Under the pieces are notes generated by a model, which was not told the origin of the DNA, ran no database searches, and was given only the letters and a program-made list of their open reading frames with translations. Shown one piece after another: positions 48,185 to 59,931 of a stretch of DNA of 64,000 nt. The DNA is from Loripinus fragilis (Eukaryota > Mollusca > Bivalvia > Lucinida > Lucinidae), in contig OZ026531.1 in the NCBI GenBank assembly GCA_964019695.1, forward strand, positions 9,743,701-9,807,700, read 5' to 3'. The position numbers were made by a program, and so were the translations under genes. The stretch's first letter is position 1; every line of letters begins with the position of its first letter.

Positions 48185-48642
48185 GGCCAGAATTTTTTTA
48201 TTAGTTGATTTACGAACCCTCCTACTGTAATTTTTCGGAAAGTAGGAAAAATATAAAATTCAATTTCTAAAAAAAAAAAATTATTGTATCCACCGACTCT
48301 AAATATTATTTGTTTTGATGAAAAAAATAATACTTTTTTGAGGTTTTGTCTGTGTATTTTTGAGAGTGACACTGTAAAAAGTGATTGTCCTGTCCAGATT
48401 TTTAGGAAAATTTGAAAATTTAATACAGACTGTTGGTTTGTCTACTAGTTTTACTTTTTTTCTGGAAATATTAAAAAAAAAAAGCTCTGAAAATGACCAA
48501 AAAAAAAAAAAAAAAAAAAAAAGCTCTGAAAATGACCAGTTAACTGGTCATTTTCAGAGCTTTTTTATTTATTTTTTTCGTCCCCTCGACCCTAAATCCG
48601 AAAAACAATTCCCGTAAATCAAGTAATAAAAAAAATCTGGCC
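48185..48642 (+). mobile_element. MITE-like element J, copy 1
   Basis: Ends ggccagaatttttttattag and the inverse ttattaaaaa-type aatctggcc. An internal 40-bp palindrome around gaccagttaactggtc (about 48520-48562) is preceded by a 24-nt A run. Confidence 0.8.
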
Positions 48643-48829
48643 TAATTATGATTGAAGAGAAACCTCTTCTTATTATAATGTTGAAAATCATGCAAGTCTA
48701 CACACTACATTTAAAAGACAGCCAATGTCATATGATTAATAATCATCAGAATGATTTTAATGTTGAAAAGAAGAGACAAGAATAACAATAATGTACAGGC
48801 CTTTTAGTTAAGAATGCATACCATAATTC

Positions 48830-48990
48830 ATTTTCTCATTTCCAAACCAAAACATGTGTTGTGGGTACTCAAAAGAACTGTCTCATCCAGACGGACCTTT
48901 TAAGTACCCAAAACATACATGTGAAAATATTTACAATTTTACGCTAAAAAATTTGTTTATCTAAATGTATGAATGTACCTCATCGTACAC
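48830..48990 (+). repeat. Hairpin repeat, family F
   Basis: gggtactcaaaagaactgtc with ccagacggaccttttaagt, then tacgctaaaaaatttg. Confidence 0.6.
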
Positions 48991-49013
48991 CAACTTGTCA
49001 ATAATGTTCATCA

Positions 49014-49437
49014 GGCCAGAATTTTTTTATTAGTTGATTTACTGGATTTTTTTTTCAGATTTAGGGTCGGGGGGACGAGAAAAAATAAATAAAAAGCTCT
49101 GAAAATGACCAGTTAACTGGTCATTTTTAGAGCTTTTTTTTTTTTAATATCTCCAGAAAAAACAGTAAAACTAGTAAGGCAAACCAACAGTCTGTATTAG
49201 ATTTTTAAATATCTTAATCATTTTCCTAAAAATCTGGACAGGACAATCACTTTTTACAGTTACTCTCAAAAATACACAGACAGAACCTCAAAAAAATAAT
49301 ATTTTTTTCAACAAAACAAATAATATTTAGAGTCGGCGGATAAAATAAAAAAAAAAATTTTAGAATTTTTTTTTTTTCTACTTTCCGGAAAATTACAGTA
49401 GGAGGGTTCGTAAATCAACTAAAAAAAAATTCTGGCC
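49014..49437 (-). mobile_element. MITE-like element J, copy 2 (inverted to copy 1)
   Basis: Same ends and the same gaccagttaactggtc palindrome (49100-49140), opposite orientation. The two copies form an inverted pair 370 bp apart. Confidence 0.8.
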
Positions 49438-49686
49438 TTACTCCACTAGTAACCACAACAGAATGAGAGGTCACCACACCGGAATCAGGCAAAACCAGGC
49501 TACCTCCAGGGCCCTCCAACTACAAATTCAGCCACTTTAACAAAACCAACAAAATTAGGGTCCGAAATTGTGTTAAAATGGCCCAGGGTCAGAAATGACT
49601 TTGGGTGAAATAGCTTAGGATTGGAAATAGGTTGAAGTTCTCACAGAACCATTGTAATCCACATTGTGCTTCTTTTGTTTATACTC

Positions 49687-50200
49687 TACGTATCACTGTA
49701 GTCATTCCACTACGGCAATTTGGGTCTCGTCACTCACTCCGGTGTTATCGTAAAATTACCTTCAAATAAAGGCTGACAAAAATGAGAACTTTCGAATATG
49801 TTTGCTACGAGATTGCATCGTCTAATTTACAACCGCTGTATTGTTTTGCCAAAACGGAGATAAAATCAAATTTTAAATGTGTTTATTTACAGTAATATTA
49901 AAAAAATATCAATTACGGTTTAGTCATAATTATATGGTTTCGTCGTTGATTAATTATCGACGATGACGAAACCGTAATAAAATATTTCATGCCTAGTCAT
50001 CAAACGTTAAAGTTTTCATATAATTTTAAAGCTAAAAGATACAATATGAATTTGTTAAACAAAAACCAATCAGAACCCAAGCATTTGCGGGGGTTTATCT
50101 GTGATTAAATGAAGAAATTGAACTTGATGAGTAAGTCACCATAACACCAGAATAAGTGACGAGACCAAAATTGCCGTAGTGGTATGACTACAGTGACGTA
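49687..50200. mobile_element. MITE K with about 47-bp terminal inverted repeats
   Basis: Left tacgtatcactgtagtcatt, then ccactacggcaatttgg; right ttgccgtagtggtatgacta then cagtgacgta. The centre has a second palindrome, ggtttcgtcgttgattaatt with its inverse. Confidence 0.8.
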
Positions 50201-50261
50201 TATTTATAAACAAGAAGTTAGTCATTGTCTGCACATGTCAAGTTCTCCAACGGAAGAAAAA

Positions 50262-50430
50262 ATACATTTTAGGGAGAATTGGCTTTTATTTTGGGGGATT
50301 TGGGGGAGAAGCTGAATTGATTTTAGGGATTTGGGGAGCAAAGGCAAATACTTTCAGGGAGCTGAGGATTTTTTTAAGGGATTTGGGGAGATCAATGCAT
50401 TATTTTTAGGGAGCACAGACAACCCCTGAG
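50262..50430 (+). repeat. ttaggga-rich repeat
   Basis: ttttagggagaattggcttt and gggatttggggagcaaaggc, shared with 53017-53190. Confidence 0.7.
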
Positions 50431-50744
50431 TGACGTCACATGTACACAGAATGCTCAAATCAGATAGGAATGCAACACATAAGAAGATGATAAGTCCCAA
50501 AATTTGTTAGGAAAATAATGCAGAAAATCGGGAATATATAGCCCATTTTTGGATCAGGAATGACAATATTCGGCGGTAAAACAGCCATATTATAAAATCA
50601 ATGATTGGCCTACCCCTGGTGGCCGTGTTTTTTTTGTTTTTTTTATATATCAAGCTAGGACCATATTCCCTCATAAAACCAAGATGTGAAATCAGTTTCT
50701 GGCTTCTGAGTTTTTCTCAGCGTGGGATTATGGAACGAAAATTT

Positions 50745-50878
50745 TCTTTTTATTTTATCCATCGACTCTAAATATTATTTGTTTCGTTGAAAAAAAAATG
50801 TATTTTTGAGGTTCTGTCTGTGTATTTTTGAGAGTGACACTGTTTCTGGAGATATTAAAAAAAACAAACATTGAAAAT

Positions 50879-50913
<35 letters not shown>

Positions 50914-51039
50914 AAAGCTCTGAAAATGACCAGCTAACTGGTCATTTTCAGAGTTTTTTATTTATTTTTTTTTAGTCCCCCCCGAACCTAAATCTGAAAA
51001 ACAATTCCCGTAAATCAACTTACAAAAAAATTCTGGCCA
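50745..51039 (+). mobile_element. MITE-like element J, copy 3, left-truncated
   Basis: tgtgtatttttgagagtgac, a 30-nt A run, gaccagctaactggtc palindrome and the right end aaattctggcc. Confidence 0.75.
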
Positions 51040-51286
51040 TAGTGTAACAATGTTGATGGAATAGATGCTGAAGTTATTAATGCAAAAACACTGAACTCTT
51101 TCAAAAACAAAAATGACATTTGCTCTGGAACAATGAAGAAATGTATAAATTCTAAAAGTTTTGTATCTCAAAAATGTACATTTTAAGATAGGCTCTTCAC
51201 CATCATTGAATCTTTGATTAACATGCAGGTGCATCATCCATATTAGTTGACCAGTTGCATGCTTACTCCGGCAGTAAATCTCACAC

Positions 51287-51309
51287 CTGATCTTCAGGTG
51301 TTCCTTTCT

Positions 51310-51344
<35 letters not shown>

Positions 51345-51375
51345 ACTGTTGTGAACTTTCATTCACAGGAGGCTC
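51287..51375 (-). CDS. Candidate exon with proline homopolymer
   Basis: After acceptor gtctacag the minus strand reads EPPVNESSQQF, then about 11 prolines encoded by a pure C run (G on the plus strand, about 51311-51343), then RKEHLKI before a good donor CAG/gtgtga. The phase would join the preceding candidate exon. The homopolymer could equally be non-coding, and its length is prone to assembly error. Confidence 0.25.
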
Positions 51376-51538
51376 CTGTAGACAAATCATTAGTACATTT
51401 TAAGCAAGAAACAGTTCAATACTCAATATTTTTTTGTTAATTTTTCTTGACAACCTGATACACATGCCCTATATAATGTACCGGAGAGGGTTTTTTACCA
51501 TGAAAGAAGTACCAAAGAGCCTACTTCCAGAAAGATAC

Positions 51539-51637
51539 TTCGGCCAAAAGGCTGCCAACAACAGCAACAATTTCTCCATCAATTGCTTGCATGTCATCTT
51601 GGGCCTCCCTGACCTGTGCCTTCATGGAATAAAAATG
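51539..51637 (-). CDS. Candidate exon of an unidentified upstream gene
   Basis: A minus-strand segment of 99 nt lies between acceptor gttatag and donor gtatct and encodes HFYSMKAQVREAQDDMQAID then GEIVAVVGSLLAE in phase 0 on both sides. The composition (acidic, amphipathic, coiled-coil-like) looks coding. It cannot be read in frame into WD40 exon 1, where TAA follows within three codons. It may therefore belong to another gene, or the frame may close at TAG seven codons later. Function is unknown. Confidence 0.4.
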
Positions 51638-51649
51638 CTATAACAAAAT

Positions 51650-51888
51650 TGAGCCCCGGCATGAGATTTCCAACAATTTGACATTTTGACAAGTGTAGAC
51701 TCGGACGAGCCTCTGCAGCCTCCTTTTAGGTTTAGAAACTCCAAATGATGTTCAGTCAGTAGCTTAACAATCATAGAATACTCAAGCGACTAGCAATGGC
51801 TCTGATCAGGCTGCGCGTATGGGCAGGCTGATCTGAGGCTTTGCTGGTCGCGCATAACCCATTGTTGGAAATCTCATGCACTGGCTCA
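51650..51888 (+). repeat. Palindromic repeat, family A
   Basis: tgagccccggcatgagattt to aaatctcatgcactggctca, full length. It begins 12 nt from the candidate exon at 51539-51637. Confidence 0.85.
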
Positions 51889-52064
51889 AATTATATTTGA
51901 AAAAAATAATCATGTACCCGGAAGAAATAACAAGTTAGCCTTGTATGATGGTACATCCTAATTTCGGGGTAGTTAATGTTTAGTCTTCAAATACAACGCC
52001 TTTTAGTTGTTCAAAATTAAAATCTATACTGTTTCATGAGCATCAACATCTGTACTGCCAATGT

Positions 52065-53197
52065 AGGGCCCCCCAGGGGTTTTGGGGATCTGGGGAGAAT
52101 GGCTATTTATTTTCAGGGGGCTGGGGAGCACTGGTAATTATTTTAGGGGAGCTAGGGAGCAGGCTCATAATTTTGGGGATATAGGGAGCCTTGCCAAAAA
52201 GCAAAAAAATAAAATAAGGAAAAGCCTCCATTTCGTTTGATTTTTTTAAAATTTCTTCTGCTTCTGGGGGTCCAGACCCCCCTTGTAAATTCTAAATGTA
52301 TTTTTTTTCGTACTAACATGCTCATCAAGATTGGTCTTAGAGAGAAATATGGCAATTAAGTTTTCTTGTTGAGTTTTTCCGTAAAATTGATGATTTTTAA
52401 GTTGGTAATAACATTTTGGGACGCCCCAGATTGCACAAGATCACACCATTTTTGTCAAAAAATTTTCAGGGGAGCATGCATGTATAACTACACAACGTTA
52501 CGGGGCCACCTACATACCTGCTATGTTATTATCTTTTAAGGTAATTAGCCCTTTTAAAAGGAATTTTTGAAGAATGCTTATCAGATCTATACCTACTTGA
52601 TTTAACTGAAGTTTAAACAAGCATATAGACACTAATAAGCAATTGTAGAAAAGGCTTTTTATAGTTAAATCCTTTCACTATAGTCTCTAGAAAAATCTAG
52701 TTTAAGCTGTTGGTAAAAATCAGCCACTGTTCCCGAAAAGAAAACCGAATGGTATGTCTCTAAACCCCCAAGCCTAGTCTACCAGGTACAGCAACAACAT
52801 TTTAAGAATGGTCTCATACTTTGAGCCATATATACTGCATTTCATTGAAATTCATTTTATGTCATGCATTCCATGGCTTTTATATGTCATGTATTCCATG
52901 GCAAAGACCTGTCTTTACATGTATAAGGCAAAATATTAAATGATCATTAAGTCATGCGCTCTTATAATGCTTCATAGTTTTTAAGTATGTGATTTTAATT
53001 CTACGGAAAGATAAATACATTTTAGGGAGAATTGGCATATATTTTTGGGGATTTGGGGAGAAGCTGAACTATTTTTAGGGATTTGGGGAGCGAAGGCAAA
53101 TACTTTTAGGGAGACAAGGACATTATTTGCAGGGAGACGGGGAGATCAATGCATTATTTGCAGGGATCAAGGGAGCACAGACCCCCCTGGGGGGCCT
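52065..53197. mobile_element. Possible element bounded by ggccccccagggg ends
   Basis: The left end ggccccccaggggttttggg and right end ccccctggggggcc are mutual inverses. Both flanking parts are rich in 'ggggatttggggag' phrases. The middle (52210-53000) is AT-rich with no ORF. Confidence 0.5.
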
Positions 53198-53199
53198 CA

Positions 53200-54530
53200 A
53201 ATGTAAATAATGAAAATGAACCAAGGTGTAACCAACAGAAAGCACATCATTCAAACGTAGCCATGATATGTTTTTTAACCATGTGAAAACTCCATCCAAA
53301 ATTCAATGTAATAGAAGTTCAATTAGAAAAGGTCTGAAAGTGTTATTTGTCTGGAATTTCAAAAATTAGTAGTGCTGGGTATTCCAAACTGACAGATTAA
53401 AATAGATTTAATCTGCATTCAGTTAAATGTGTGTTGTAAGGTTTGTTGTTTAGGCCCTACTCTTACTTTTGTTTGGCCGCCATTTTGTTTTAGAAAATCC
53501 ATGTTAGCGATATCAATGGATCAGCTCTCCTATCTGTCCTATCTTTCACAGTGCACAATCAATCATTTTTGAATCCATATTTCTCCGCTAAATATGCCAT
53601 AATTTTACTAGAGTCTTATTTTGAAATAAATTATACATTAATGTTGTCAATTCAAGTGTTTGTTGACTTTGGTAAAGTCAAATATGTAAGAAATATTAAT
53701 TCCAATATTACGTATCGGCCGACATTTTGAAACTCCAACATAATGATTTTCGGCTGACCTTGTGAGGGTACACTAATCTAAATATTCATTATAAACCATC
53801 CAATGAAACAATTGCAAATTTTTTTTTATGCAATCACAGATGATAAATATAGAAATGAGATCATGCAAAAAATTCGGATATTTTCGGCAGTACAAAAGGT
53901 CAGAGCCTTGCCTAAAGATTGGCCAACTTTGAGATCGTTATTCTCCGGAAATCTAATAGACCACTGAAAAGTACTGGTACATGTACCAGGCTTTTCTCAA
54001 GGGCTTCCCCAACAAAATAAACTCAAACTTAGTAATATAGAGTTGTGCGCATCTGTGCGCAAACGATGTTTATAGCAGTACTATCACGAGGAGAGTGCAT
54101 GTAAACTATACGGCAAAGCGTCCAAACCGCGGGAATGTGTATTGGACAATACACAATTGCGGTTTATCAGCTGATCGATTTTTGACAGAAAAAATATACC
54201 AATCGAAAATGTTTGAACTAGTGTAGCTTTTTTATTTCTTGATGGATTTTCATAATTTAAACACCATTTTCTTTAACATTCATTCTTCTTTTAGCCCATG
54301 TTTTCAGATTTAAACTATTTCAACTAATACAAAAATCAATTTTATTGCTATCCATGTCCTAACAGAAACTCTCCTAAGTCTACACAACAAATAACAGTAG
54401 AAATTGTTTTATTATATAATTTTCACACCCAATCAAGTGGCTTTAAGCTACCTTGAATAAAACACTAAATGTTCCATACATAGCCAGAAATAGTGAGATG
54501 ATAAATTTACAACAAAATTAGGATTGCCTC
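53200..54530. other. Unannotated stretch
   Basis: AT-rich; no exon pair, ORF above 60 codons, tRNA or named repeat seen. Confidence 0.4.
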
Positions 54531-54540
54531 GTAATTAGGA

Positions 54541-55329
54541 CGGTGACCCTAAAATGCGTAAAGGACTCCTTTTCGCGAAAAGGAGTTTTACTTTTACGAA
54601 AAGGACTTTTAGTATGGCTAAAACTATTTATTATGATTGTGTTTGATATTTAATATTATAAAACTGAAGTTAAACGATATTAATCTATCAATATATGCAG
54701 TAGAAATCGTTTTTGAAACGATATTTCACGGAGAAGGCAGAAATATGACTTACGAAAAGGAGTTGCATTATTAAGAGTGTTTTCTTATTTATTTAATTTT
54801 TTATTTATTCATTTGATTATTTATTTATTTGATTTGAATAATAGCAAGCAACCAGATATCTAGTGTTCAAAAATATAATCCGAAAAAGCACCTACATGTA
54901 TATACGATACATTATATAGCCTTGCGAAAAGGACTGTCAATACCGTCTAAGACTATGTTTGAATATCCATGTCCGTTTGCATGCTATTATTTTCAAGGAA
55001 TACAGTAAAAATAAGTATTGTCTGAATAAATCAAAACTCCAGATGTCGAATATTGAGTATTTGAGACAATTGTACCATACAAAGTTGAATTTGAAAAGGA
55101 CTCAATTCCGCGGAAAGGAGTTTTATTCTTACGAAAAGGACCTCGTTTTTCGGTTTTGCGTAAAGGACTTGATCTTCATATATTACGTTCACGAATAGAG
55201 TCTGGACTTTGGACGATTTATAATGCCTGGTAATAAATGACTTCCCTGAGTTATATTTATAAATGATCTTAATAGGTTAGCATTTTGCGAAAATGAAGCT
55301 TATAGGCACATCAAGATATTGATACGTTT
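54541..55329 (+). repeat. Left long terminal inverted repeat of the Mutator-like element
   Basis: This arm matches the inverse of 59366-59931 with substitutions and a roughly 220-bp extra segment. It contains several cgaaaaggac words and the palindrome ctccttttcgcgaaaaggag. The short open frame at 54959-55198 has no recognisable product. Confidence 0.85.
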
Positions 55330-55345
55330 AAAACTATTAAATCAC

Positions 55346-56915
55346 ATTTAAGGTTCTTTTTTTCTTTTTTTCCAGACTTGTCTGCAAAGGCAGCATTTTT
55401 TAATTTAACCTAAAAAGCAAGATTTTGAAGGCTAAAACATGCCCTAGAATGCACCAAATTGCACGATTTTAAAAAAAATCATGGGGGAGGGGGTGCATGC
55501 CCCCAGACCCCCCGCAGCACTGATAGCTTAGCGCCATCTGCGCTCGCAGAAAAATATTTCATGTATCAAATATGACGAAAAAGATTTGTATTTAGGAAAC
55601 CGAGGAGTTCGAATCATCTCCTACAAGCAAATATTATGCCAAGTTAAAGCATTCAACGGCATAAGATAAACCACATAAACGGCCAATGGAGATCTAATAT
55701 TTCTTTCATAAATATTTTTTGGGGGAACTGGAAATATGAGACCCATTATCTAATATTTTATGCTAAGTTCGAATCAACTCCTACCTTAAAGCAGGGAGGG
55801 TTCTATTGAGAATGTGCTGATGCGCAGACTCATATGAGCCTTCGCTGCTCGAGAGGAATATTAGGTTACCGAAAATTGTTATATTACTATTTTTCAGCGT
55901 TAGATTTTATTTCAGCACTCATTTCTATACTGTTTTAAAGCAGTGGGGGTTCTAGCGAGAATGTGCCCATGCGCAGACTCACATGAGCCTTCGCTGCTTG
56001 AGAGGATAAGTGTTATATTTGGTCATTCCGTCCACAATCATCTGTTTAGATAAACACCATTTTTGAGCGTATAATTGATCATATTTTCTTATCCATCAAT
56101 TTTACCTTAAGTTTTGGGTGCTCAAAAGAACCGTCTCATTGAGACGGTTCTTTTGTGTACCCACAATATAAGTTTTGGTTGAAAAATAAGAAAATTATTT
56201 TTCGTTACGCACTCTTAACTAAAGGCCTGTTCGTCTGCTGATAGCATTTATATACGTTTCAGCCCAGATAAAATGTTGGGCCTGATCTGGATAACTCATG
56301 TTTGACACAAGCACAGAAATGGACGATAGAATAGTAGTCAACAACCAATCACCTTGTTAGGTTAATATGTTAATTGGCCATGTTTCTTGTCAATGTGTCA
56401 AAGAATGTGATAAGCAATTCTAATTTGTTTATTCTGATTGATTTTGAGCAGATGGACTTTAATTGGGGACACGCGTGCGATATGCATTGCTAGCTAAAAG
56501 AGGCTAGACATATAAAAAAAAAATCATATGCATGTACATTCCGCTCTGGCGATAATGCGCATTCAGTGTACAGGCTGGACTAAGCCTTCGCTGCTCGCAC
56601 GTATGTAATCTCTATTGATTTAAACACTCTCGCCCACAAAGGTTCGTTTAGCTTCTTGCATCTTCTGGTCCGGTTTAATTGTGATTGCTGATAAAACTCA
56701 GAATTATTATGTTGCAGAGGGTACGAGTCTTAAAACGACTTTGAATTGTCGTGGATACAGCGTAGCTCTGACGCTGTATGCATGGTGATTGAAGATTCGT
56801 TTAGCTTCTTGCATCTTCTGGTCCGTCAAATGCTTTCTGTAATGACATTTCTTTCCATTGAATTAAAATTTTTTTGATAATTTATTTCAGACATGTAAAT
56901 TACTGCGAATCATAC
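55346..56915. other. Mutator-like element interior, left part
   Basis: Contains two copies of a 65-bp phrase (gcgcagactcatatgagcct at about 55820 and a relative at about 55975), a family F hairpin (56105-56150), a family C fragment (56231-56308) and a direct repeat gtttagcttcttgcatcttc at 56645 and 56792. No transposase seen. Confidence 0.5.
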
Positions 56916-56918
56916 AAA

Positions 56919-57464
56919 CACGGCCTCCAATCTCGGCCTCCTTCTCCAAAAAGAGCAGAGCGTAAAGTGAGGCGAAGGCCCTTCCGGGAAGCAGGCAGTG
57001 GGCAAAACAATGGAACACGGTAAGTTGTGTTGACACATTTTCAATCATAAGTAAATTTTCAGCGCAAAACTCGAAAATCTAAGAATGCTATGCTTCGGGC
57101 AATTGTTCAAGCTATCCGTAGAGCATGCTGTTTGCACATTTGAACTTAGTTTGTAAGCGTGAGAGTTTTTCTCCCGTTGCACAGTTGTCCAAGAAACGGT
57201 GGTTCCCGCATGGTTTTGCCTTCTTACCAAACGTATAGTAGCGTTTGGACCCTTATTCATACTACCGAGGCCCCTCCACACCCATGTTGTCCCAAATGCA
57301 ATTTTTCGAGATATTTCAATGATAATTGAGTGATTTAGAGCCAAATTTCTTTAGGAGCAGGAGGCGAAGGGCAGGAGAAGCAGGCTGGGAGAGGAGAAGC
57401 AGGCGGCGATGAAATCAAAATTTGCATTGATTTTGCTTATTTTTAATAATATACTTATCCAATC
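56919..57464 (+). repeat. Inner inverted repeat, left arm (546 bp)
   Basis: Nearly identical inverse of 58424-58988. The 99-codon open frame read on the minus strand at 57344-57045 is exactly repeated on the plus strand of the other arm. The arm is richer in CpG than its surroundings and contains atggaacacg followed by a donor-like gtaagt (about 57009-57024). I would not call the open frame a gene. Confidence 0.9.
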
Positions 57465-58423
57465 TATATCAAACTTGCATGTATGAATATTTCAAAACAT
57501 TTAAATAAATCGAAATTACTTCGCTTTAAATGCCACCACCAACGTAATGTGTGGTTCACTTTTTTTCTCATTGGAATCATGTAATGCTCACAGATTAGTG
57601 ATACTTGTGAATTTCTCCCTAAGTTCTTGGGAAAAGGATTATCAAAAATCTCAGACTGGGTCGAACCTCTGTTTTATACCCACCCCCTCTCAAGCTTTGA
57701 TTAAGAGCAACAATTACTGATGGTGCGAAAGACTTAGACGCAGAAAAAAAGGAATTCAAACCAAGTGTTCCTTGAAATTTGAACATCGGGGCGCCCCACT
57801 GACCGTTCTACGAGACTCCTACGCCTATAAATCATAAATAGATAGTCCAAATTGACAGACTCTTACTTAAATCAACATAATTATTAAATATTTAAACACA
57901 TCTTTTTACCGATGGGGGCCTATAAACCCATTCTTGCCGACTCTTGACGTTTATATAAAAACAGCATTTGGTTTGTCACTTACTTATCTTTTTATAAACC
58001 CATTTTGTCCTGGTGACGCATTCAGTCTTCTTTGAGATTTTCGCTATCAAAAAACGTTGACAGCTGTATGTTTTTTTTTCCGCAAATAAATGTTTATAAG
58101 ATATACAAAATGTCTTCCGAATATTCATTTATAAATGAGTTATTCTCAATAATGTTTACCAACTATTACGTCCCTACAAAGTTGCGTTAAATGTTTGCCC
58201 TGTTGGCTGCTTTATCGATCGCATGATTAAGATGCGGCTTAAAATATTTGTGTGTGTATGTGTAACTCTTACCCGGACGACAGTGGCGCACTTCGAATCG
58301 AACTATAGTTCGTACTATAGTGGCTAAAGTTTGATTCGAACATCGAAATTGTATAGGCCGATTTGGTTATGGGCCGAAATTGACATGGGCCGAAATTGTT
58401 ATGGGCCGAAATGTCCAGCGACC
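57465..58423. other. Spacer between the inner inverted-repeat arms
   Basis: About 960 bp, AT-rich, without ORF. The right edge has tandem atgggccgaaatt words (58370-58412). Confidence 0.5.
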
Positions 58424-58988
58424 GATTGGATAAGTATATTATTAAAAATAAGCAAAATCAATGCAAATTTTGATTTCATCGCCGCCTGCTTCTCCTCTCC
58501 CAGCCTGCTTCTCCTCTCCCAGCCTGCTTCTCCTGCCCTTCGCCTCCTGCTCCTAAAGAAATTTGGCTCTAAATCACTCAATTATCATTGAAATATCTCG
58601 AAAAATTGCATTTGGGACAACATGGGTGTGGAGGGGCCTCGGTAGTATGAATAAGGGTCCAAACGCTACTATACGTTTGGTTAGAAGGCAAAACCATGCG
58701 GGAACCACCGTTTCTTGGACAACTGTGCAACGGGAGAAAAACTCTCACGCTTACAAACTAAGTTCAAATGTGCAAACAGCATGCTCTACGGATAGCTTGA
58801 ACAATTGCCCGAAGCATAGCATTCTTAGATTTTCGAGTTTTGCGCTGAAAATTTACTTATGATTGAAAATGTGTCAACACAACTTACCGTGTTCCATTGT
58901 TTTGCCCACTGCCTGCTTCCCGGAAGGGCCTTCGCCTCACTTTACGCTCTGCTCTTTTTGGAGAAGGAGGCCGAGATTGGAGGCCGTG
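58424..58988 (-). repeat. Inner inverted repeat, right arm (565 bp)
   Basis: Partner of 56919-57464. The main difference is one extra 18-bp unit in a tandem of agcctgcttctcctctcc at about 58485-58535. The high identity contrasts with the diverged outer arms, implying recent duplication or gene conversion. Confidence 0.9.
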
Positions 58989-59365
58989 ACAAACAAAGCA
59001 GTCTCAAATCGCAAGAAAACATTAATAAAAAGTGCGTTTCTGTAATTGTACTACTTCAATGGATCTCAAAGTGCGTTTTTGGTAATTTACTCAAAGTGCG
59101 TTTTGGTAATTCAACTGCTTTCTACTGATCACCCATATCTCCACACTAAATAGCTCCTTCTTAAAACAAATATATCTATACACAATTAACTTTTTAAAAA
59201 AAAGTAAAACGATCCTTGCATTATTGATGCACAGTTGCATTTCAGTAATTTGAAGTTTTCCGAAAAAGTGATATATTTTCTTTCTGTAATTAGTAATTAA
59301 CCACCCATTTTCTGGACCTGCCCCGTTGAGCAGGTTCGTCAGAGTCTTTGTTGCTCTAATATGCC

Positions 59366-59931
59366 AAACGTATCTATATCTCGATGTGCTTATATGCTTC
59401 ATTTTCGCAAAATGCTAACCTATTAAGATCATTTATAAAAAAAAAAACTCAGGGAAGTAATTTATTACCAGGCATTATAAATCGTCCAAAGTCCCGCTCT
59501 TTTCGTGAACGTAATATATGAAGATCAAGTCCTTTACGCAAAACCAAAAAACGAAGTTCTTTTCCTAAGAATAAAACTCCTTTACGCGGAATTGAGTCCT
59601 TTTCAAATTCAACTTTGTCTAGTGCAACTGTCTCAAATACTCAATATTCGACATCTGGAGATTTATTCAGACAATACTAATTTCTACTGTATTTCTTTAA
59701 AATAATAGCATGCAAACGGACATGGATATTCAAACATATATAAATACATACATATATTGATAGATTAATATCGTTTAACTTCAGTTTTATAATATTAAAT
59801 ATCAAACATAACCCTTATAAATAGTTTTAGCCATATTAAAAGTCCTTTTTGCAAAAATAAAACTCCTTTTCGCGAAAAGGAGCCGAGTCCTTTACGCGAA
59901 AAGGAGTGCTTTACGCATTTTAGGGCTACCC
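59366..59931 (-). repeat. Right long terminal inverted repeat of the Mutator-like element
   Basis: Inverted partner of 54541-55329. The outer 90 bp carry two tandem ccttttcgcgaaaaggag-type palindromes, against one in the left arm. Confidence 0.85.

Larger units (their letters stand above)
54541..59931. mobile_element. Mutator-like element, 5391 bp, 9-bp target duplication
   Basis: Exact TAATTAGGA copies flank it (54532-54540 and 59932-59940). Inside are long imperfect terminal inverted repeats: left arm 54541-55329, right arm 59366-59931, the left longer by an internal segment near 54690-54945. Ends read cggtgaccctaaaatgcg and the inverse of gggtagccctaaaatgcg. A 9-bp duplication with long inverted termini is typical of Mutator-like (MULE) or foldback elements. 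I see no MULE transposase frame. The arms are studded with aaaaggactccttttcgcg-type words. Confidence 0.85.

Noticed and set aside
50962..51390. 142-codon frame with proline run as a single gene
   Set aside because: It reads through a G homopolymer and MITE J. Only the part between a splice acceptor and donor was kept, as a low-confidence exon.
57045..57344. 99-codon open frame, present identically at 58563-58862
   Set aside because: It is identical only because the inner inverted repeat duplicated it. It has no recognisable domain and starts from a non-ATG codon.
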